From an uncultured Clostridia bacterium (GTDB lineage Bacteria > Bacillota > Clostridia > Oscillospirales > Acutalibacteraceae), in NCBI GenBank assembly GCA_944381295.1, contig CALWKP010000008.1, forward strand, positions 1 through 10,861: a stretch of DNA of 10,861 bases. The letters run 5' to 3'. The position numbers and the translations under genes were made by a program. Shown here one piece after another: positions 7,282 through 10,861 of this stretch. Each line of letters opens with the position of its first letter. The stretch's first letter is position 1. Under the pieces are notes generated by a model. That model was not told the origin of the DNA. It worked only from the letters and a program-made list of their open reading frames with translations, and searched no databases.

Positions 7282-7976
7282 ACTCGATCTGTGCGCAGTT
7301 CAACAGCTTTAAGCTGAACAAGGCCATTGCCAGGCTCAGAACAAAAATCAATACGGAAATTGCGCTGCCGATTCCATAGTTGGAATATTTGAAAGCCTCG
7401 TTATACAGCAGAGTAGACAAGACCTGCGTTAAACCGTTAGGACCGCCTCCTGTCATAACGAAAACAATATCAAATATTTTTGATGCTGCTTGTGACAATG
7501 AGGACGATGGAAGTCTTCATGGGGTCCCAAATAATGGGAAGGATAATGCTGAAAAACGGTGCAGTCCAATTGCGCCATCAATTTCGGCAGCTTCCAGAAT
7601 GTCTTCCGGAATCCCTGTAATGGCAGCAAAGCCTATTGTCATGTGATACCCAAAGCCGCACCATGCGTTGGCGACGATAATACACAGCAAAGCAGTGCTT
7701 GGCTGGATCAACCATCCGGTTTGCCCGTTTGTAATATCCAAGCTTAAAAGAATAGAATTCAAGATCCCGTCCTCGTTTGGGCCAAAAATAAACTTCCATA
7801 AAAGTGATGTTGCCGTCATGGGCAAAATGACTGCAGAAAAAAGGTGGTCTTGAAAAAGCGATACCCTTTGCAATAACTGGAGAGCAGGTATGCCAAAAAA
7901 ATATCCCCAAGGGATCTGCAGTATTAAGTTCAATGGAGATGAGGATTACATTCTGGTAGTGGGAATCTATTGTGAC
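7254..7976 (-). pseudogene. Sugar ABC transporter permease 1 (MalF/UgpA type), 5' truncated and frameshifted
   Basis: This is a remnant of the partner permease of the same CUT1 sugar importer. Readable pieces, in different frames, are SHYQNVILISIEL (near 7965-7925), LAYLLSSYCKGYRFFKTTFF (near 7890-7835), and ILPMTATSLLWKFIFGPNED. The EAA loop PEDILEAAEIDGAIGLHRF and KIFDIVFVMTGGGPNGLTQV follow. Frame changes are seen near 7920, 7894 (T7 run), 7828, 7552 and 7477-7481 (T5 run on +). The last two cancel each other. A further shift near 7296 would let the gene end in WNRKGEKR at TAA 7254-7256, overlapping permease 2. The first membrane segment or segments are missing, because sequence beyond about 7976 belongs to an unrelated + strand gene. 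The substrate-binding protein and ATPase genes that usually go with it are not in the window. Confidence 0.82.
7265..7271 (-). promoter_or_regulatory. Orphan ribosome binding site before ATA (permease 2)
   Basis: AAAGGAG on the - strand is followed after 7 nt by ATA (7257-7255) in frame with permease 2. The nearest in-frame ATG (7279-7281) lies upstream of this site and has no Shine-Dalgarno of its own. This suggests loss of the original start codon by a G-to-A change. Confidence 0.5.
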
Positions 7977-7990
7977 TAAGAGGTAGCAAC

Positions 7991-8541
7991 ATGGAGAAAA
8001 AGGATTTTCTCAAAGGAACAAAACCAAGAGAAATATTTGTGTATATCTGTGAGCGAATTGCGGAACCTTTGATTCCATTGGGTTACAAGTACCGCAAAAG
8101 TAAAAATGACATCTACAAGAAAAACGGGATTTTTGTGTTCAGTTTTTGGTTTCAGCCATCCATCCGCTTTGGCTCTACTACTTTTCTTGCCCATTTTGAT
8201 GTGAGTTCTCCATCGTTTGCCCAGTGGTGCAATAGAAAAGAGGGATGTAACGATTCCTTGGGAGGTATTGTGGGTACTTCCCTTGCCCGTTTGACCCGGC
8301 GATATGACGATTGGCTTACTTATGATGTGTCAACGTATGTAGAACGAGAACGCTCCATCCGGAGATTTCTGAGCAGATTCAGGAATACACTTTGCCGTTT
8401 TTCGCCCGGTTTTCTGATTTGGAAACCCTGCTGGATGATGTGGAGCGAGAAGGGTTCTTTCCACACCGAAAAGGCTTTGACTCAAAAAAGCACAATCAAG
8501 AAGTCATCCAGTTCTTGCGTGAATATCTTCAAAATCAGTGA
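7991..8541 (+). pseudogene. DUF4304-like protein with one frameshift
   Basis: A protein of about 183 aa resembling DUF4304, a family of unknown function often found among accessory and toxin-immunity genes. The first frame starts at ATG 7991 (MEKKDFLKGTKPREIF) and includes the LIPLGYKYRKSKNDIYKKN segment and an aromatic strand FVFSFWFQPSI, which fit the N-terminal part of the family. Near 8361-8362 one G appears missing. The first frame then reads through low-complexity sequence to a stop at 8557. The alternative frame gives EQIQEYTLPFFARFSDLETL and then a natural end EVIQFLREYLQNQ at TGA 8541. The total length (551 nt) is one base short of a whole number of codons, matching a single deletion. 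The ribosome binding site is weak (AGAGGT, 7979-7984). The 5' end abuts the truncated permease, so this gene probably arrived by insertion or recombination. Family assignment is from memory of its pattern and is moderate. Confidence 0.65.
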
Positions 8542-8696
8542 CATAATGGGGTGTTGAGTAGACCAGAAAACGGAATTTGAAAGTCGGTGAGTTCACTTGA
8601 AGGTTTTACATTGAGAGAATAGAACACAACTTTTCTTTTGTAGAAAAAACTTTAAGCTTGAAGAAAAAAGAGATAAAGAGATAAGGAAAAACGCGA

Positions 8697-9141
8697 ATGG
8701 AAATTATAAAACTTAATGATGGCAATAAAAGAAAGTATATCGACTTATTATTGATAGCTGACGAACAGGAAAGTATGATAGACAAGTATCTTGAACGCGG
8801 CGAAATGTTTGTTCTTAACGACAATGGAGTAAAGGCTGAATGTGTAGTTACGAATGAGGAGGACGGCATTTATGAGCTTAAAAATATTGCGGTTATGCCT
8901 GACAGTCAACGAAGGGGCTATGGCAAAAGACTTATTGATTATCTGTTTTTTCATTACATTGACTGTAAAACGTTACTTGTCGGAACTGGTGACGTTCCTT
9001 CAGCACTCTGCTTCTACCACAAATGCGGCTTTATAGAATCACATCGCATAAAGAATTTTTTTTACGGACAACTACGACCATCTGATATTTGAAGATGGGA
9101 AGCAGCTTGTTGATATGGTCTATTTGAAACGGGAACGCTAA
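8697..9141 (+). pseudogene. GNAT N-acetyltransferase with a T8-tract frameshift
   Basis: This is a small GCN5-related N-acetyltransferase, which transfers an acetyl group from acetyl-CoA to an amine of unknown identity. Motif A, the acetyl-CoA site, is LKNIAVMPDSQRRGYGKRLI (61-80), with the QRRGYG pyrophosphate-binding loop. The segment FYHKCGF at 107-113 is the usual C-terminal motif B. The frame from ATG 8697 runs through the run of eight T at 9056-9063 and stops at 9092 after an unlikely tail. Removing one T gives TDNYDHLIFEDGKQLVDMVY and a natural end at TAA 9139-9141, about 147 aa in total. An AAGGA at 8683-8687 precedes the start. The tail is needed for the last strand, so the frame as read would give a defective or altered C-terminus. 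The gene is clearly AT-richer than the left operon. Confidence 0.75.
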
Positions 9142-9216
9142 CATTTTGTTTGCTATGCTGATTTATTTCCAATTTATCAAGTAGCTAAATTCAATATTTT
9201 TTATAGAAACATTGAT

Positions 9217-9991
9217 TTGAAAATAGGAGCATATCAATTTGCTGTCGGAGCAAATATTACAGAAAATCTTCACGTCATATGCAGAGGCATTACAGAGGCG
9301 GCGAAACAAAATATTCGTCTGTTGGTTTTTCCCGAGTGTGCGTTGACGGAATATCCACCTCAAGACATAAAATCTTCTGCAAATGTAAATTTTTATGAAT
9401 TAAATATGGCATATCGGAAAATTGAAAAAATGGCGAAAGAATATGATATGTATATCCTTGTCGGTACGATTACAAAAGAGGAAAATGAATTTTATAATAG
9501 TGCAAGGTTGATAACACCAAGCGAAAAAACAAAGGACTATCATAAAAAGCTTTATGGGGATGGATAAAGATAATTTTTCCGAGGGTAATAAAGATGGCAT
9601 AATTGTAATTGACGGCATAAAAATAGGTATTAGAATTTGTTTTGAAGTACGTTTTCCTGAATCTTTTAGGGAATTGTATCGAGAGAATACCGCACTCAAT
9701 ATTATACTGTTTTATGATGTGGCAGATAGCGATGACATCGAAAGATATGAGTTAATAAAATCGCATATCAAAACGAGAGCAGTTGAAAATGTAACATATA
9801 CAATGGCGGTAAACAGTATTCATCCGTATCAAACGGCACCGACAGGGATCTTTGATAAATCCGGTCGCACTCTCTATGAACTTAAACGAAATCGAGAAGA
9901 TTTATTAATATTTGATTATGAAAACACAGCAGATGATTTCGGAGAAAAAGGTAGACGAATCATTTCCGATGCGCTCACAGATAACTACTAG
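9217..9991 (+). pseudogene. Carbon-nitrogen hydrolase (nitrilase superfamily) split by one frameshift
   Basis: This is an amidase or omega-amidase-like member of the nitrilase superfamily, hydrolysing a C-N bond of an unknown amide. The Glu-Lys-Cys triad is present across two frames. Glu40 is in LLVFPECALTEYPP and Lys111 in DYHKKLYG, both in the first frame (to 9567). The nucleophile Cys, codon 9638-9640, is in IGIRICFEVRFPESF of the second frame (to TAG 9989-9991). The break lies near 9555-9562, where a KLYGWDKDNFSEGN-like sequence would be expected and one extra base is present. The total of 775 nt is one more than a whole number of codons. The start is TTG 9217 by homology (KIGAYQFAVGANI) with no clear ribosome binding site, so an ATG may have been lost. 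AT-rich, like the GNAT gene, and 75 nt after it. Confidence 0.75.
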
Positions 9992-10303
9992 CTATTAATG
10001 GCTTGGAGTTATTCCAAGAAGCAAAAATATGGTGTGTTTTTACGGAAAAGTTTCTCCTTTTCCTATGCTTGTTGCGGAACTTTTGAAGCCTATTTTCCGG
10101 TGGAAAATTTGCGAAAAGGAACGAAATAGAAAGAACATCTCAACAACGAATAGCAGTTTTGTGCTGCGAGAAATACCACACAGTTAAAAGCTGATTTTGA
10201 AGGCAAATGTATAAACTTCTTTATCACATGAAAACCAAGCCTGTAAAATCCTTATTTTCCATACTTATTCTGTCTTTACTTCGTAACACAACAAAAGTAT
10301 AAA

Positions 10304-10483
10304 TTGAGATTTCAATTCTATGAAAGATCGGAAAATGATGATTTGGCAGGATATATTTCTGACGATTTTGGTTTGATAACAGACAGCATTATGCTGGACT
10401 ATTCTGACGAATGGCTGGACAAGTTGATCTCCTGCTATGAAGAAGCCAAAATACCTTGTGGAATACTCGAAAGGAGGCTGTAA
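10304..10483 (+). pseudogene. C-terminal remnant of an unrecognised acidic protein
   Basis: The frame is open from 10247 to TAA 10481-10483. The coding-like part starts about TTG 10304 and reads FYERSENDDLAGYISDDFG, then SIMLDYSDEWLDKLISCYEE, then ILERRL. Its amphipathic, acidic character and end just 1 nt before the next gene's ATG indicate a real former or present gene in operon with it. There is no ATG near the start and no ribosome binding site, so the 5' part is likely lost. I do not recognise the family. Small acidic proteins with paired neighbours often belong to immunity-type loci, but this is only a guess. Confidence 0.4.
10472..10477 (+). promoter_or_regulatory. Consensus ribosome binding site
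   Basis: AGGAGG lies 7 nt before ATG 10485, an ideal spacing. It lies inside the last codons of the upstream remnant, as expected for coupled genes. Confidence 0.8.
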
Positions 10484-10484
10484 T

Positions 10485-10861
10485 ATGGGACTTGATATCT
10501 ATGCCGGAACGCTGACCCGGTATTACGTACATAACTGGAAATCTGTCGTACAGCAGTGGGCCGAAGAAAACGGTTATTCTTTCCAAAAAGTCACGCCGGA
10601 CGGAGAGACTGTAACGGACGAGGAACTGAGCCCTGATGAAGTACAGGAAGCCGTAGAAAACTGGCGGGATCAAATCCTTTCGGCAATCGTTCAGCCGGGA
10701 CAAGAACCCTATGCTCCCTGGTGGGAAGACAATGAAAAGCCCTATTACACCGATAAGCCGGATTGGGATGCTTTTGGCGCGATGCTGCTGGTAGCAGCCT
10801 GCTATACATATGGCGAACCAGTGCCGCCTACGGTGGAAAAGGATTGGAACTTCATGGAATA
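10485..10861 (+). CDS. Conserved hypothetical protein, 3' truncated by window edge
   Basis: The frame is open from ATG 10485 to the end of the window (125 codons), with the best ribosome binding site of the right half. The protein starts MGLDIYAGTLTRYY, then VHNWKSVVQQWAEENGYSF, an acidic linker around TDEELSPDEVQEAVENWRDQ, and a Trp/Tyr/Pro-rich stretch (APWWEDNEKPYYTDKPDW) before a hydrophobic helix AFGAMLLVAACYTYG. There is no signal peptide and no transmembrane segment long enough to be sure. I do not recognise a named family; the MGLDIYAG opening is one I associate with hypothetical proteins in gut Bacillota. Its GC content (about 50%) is higher than the preceding 1.8 kb, so it may have a different history from the AT-rich genes. 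Coding status is well supported by the RBS and the uninterrupted frame; function is unknown. Confidence 0.75.
   Translation, partial: MGLDIYAGTLTRYYVHNWKSVVQQWAEENGYSFQKVTPDGETVTDEELSPDEVQEAVENWRDQILSAIVQPGQEPYAPWWEDNEKPYYTDKPDWDAFGAMLLVAACYTYGEPVPPTVEKDWNFME

Larger units (their letters stand above)
9992..10484. other. Gap of about 490 nt with short coding remnants
   Basis: From 9992 to about 10246 no convincing gene is seen; every frame has frequent stops. A 24-codon frame at 10228-10302 (MKTKPVKSLFSILILSLL...) looks like a hydrophobic leader, but has no ribosome binding site and is probably chance. From 10247 a + frame is open to 10483 and is listed separately. The region is AT-rich and probably a scar of lost genes. 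Confidence 0.5.

Noticed and set aside
10228..10302. 24-codon frame resembling a signal peptide
   Set aside because: No ribosome binding site, very short, in a region full of stops; likely chance.
1..10861. CRISPR array, tRNA, rRNA, insertion sequence or integrase
   Set aside because: No regularly spaced repeats, no tRNA-like or rRNA-like segment and no transposase or integrase motif were seen on either strand by eye.

Overview
The window looks like part of a chromosome of an anaerobic clostridial Bacillota. The evidence is strong AGGAG-type ribosome binding sites, tightly packed operons with ATGA overlaps, a transketolase split into two subunits, and roughly 50% GC in the main operon. No rRNA or marker gene is present, so the genus cannot be named.

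Left part (1-5072, + strand): one intact, well-coded operon for sugar catabolism. In order it holds the C-terminal third of a GH31 alpha-glycosidase (cut by the window edge), an Asp/Glu-racemase-fold protein, transketolase N- and C-terminal subunits, a beta-hydroxyacid dehydrogenase (GarR/YihU/HIBADH family) and an AP-endonuclease-2-type TIM-barrel isomerase/epimerase. No sugar kinase is visible. A coherent reading is: GH31 frees a sugar, the TIM-barrel enzyme turns it into a ketose, the split transketolase moves a C2 unit, and the dehydrogenase reduces an aldehyde fragment. That logic resembles the sulfo-transketolase pathway (SQ glycosidase, SqwGH, aldehyde reductase) and, in part, apiose catabolism (isomerase plus AptAB). 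The real substrate cannot be told from sequence.

Middle (5073-7976): a gap holding a near-perfect 68-nt hairpin (5295-5362), then three genes on the - strand that are all broken. Read in transcription order they are sugar ABC permease 1 (MalF/UgpA type, N-terminus missing), ABC permease 2 (MalG/UgpE type) and a zinc-dependent sorbitol/iditol-type alcohol dehydrogenase with a frameshift plus an in-frame deletion in its NAD domain. This is a dead transport and polyol-oxidation unit whose upstream end was cut near 7977.

Right part (7977-10861, + strand): a patchwork of accessory genes, lower in GC from about 8600 to 10400. It holds a DUF4304-like protein, a GNAT acetyltransferase and a nitrilase-superfamily amidohydrolase, each with exactly one apparent 1-nt frameshift. 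These are followed by about 490 nt of mostly non-coding or remnant sequence and an intact start of an unrecognised, higher-GC protein that runs off the window. Not a single frameshift is seen in 1-5072 but at least ten are seen in 6000-9600, so either the right half is genuinely decaying or it was assembled from poorer data.
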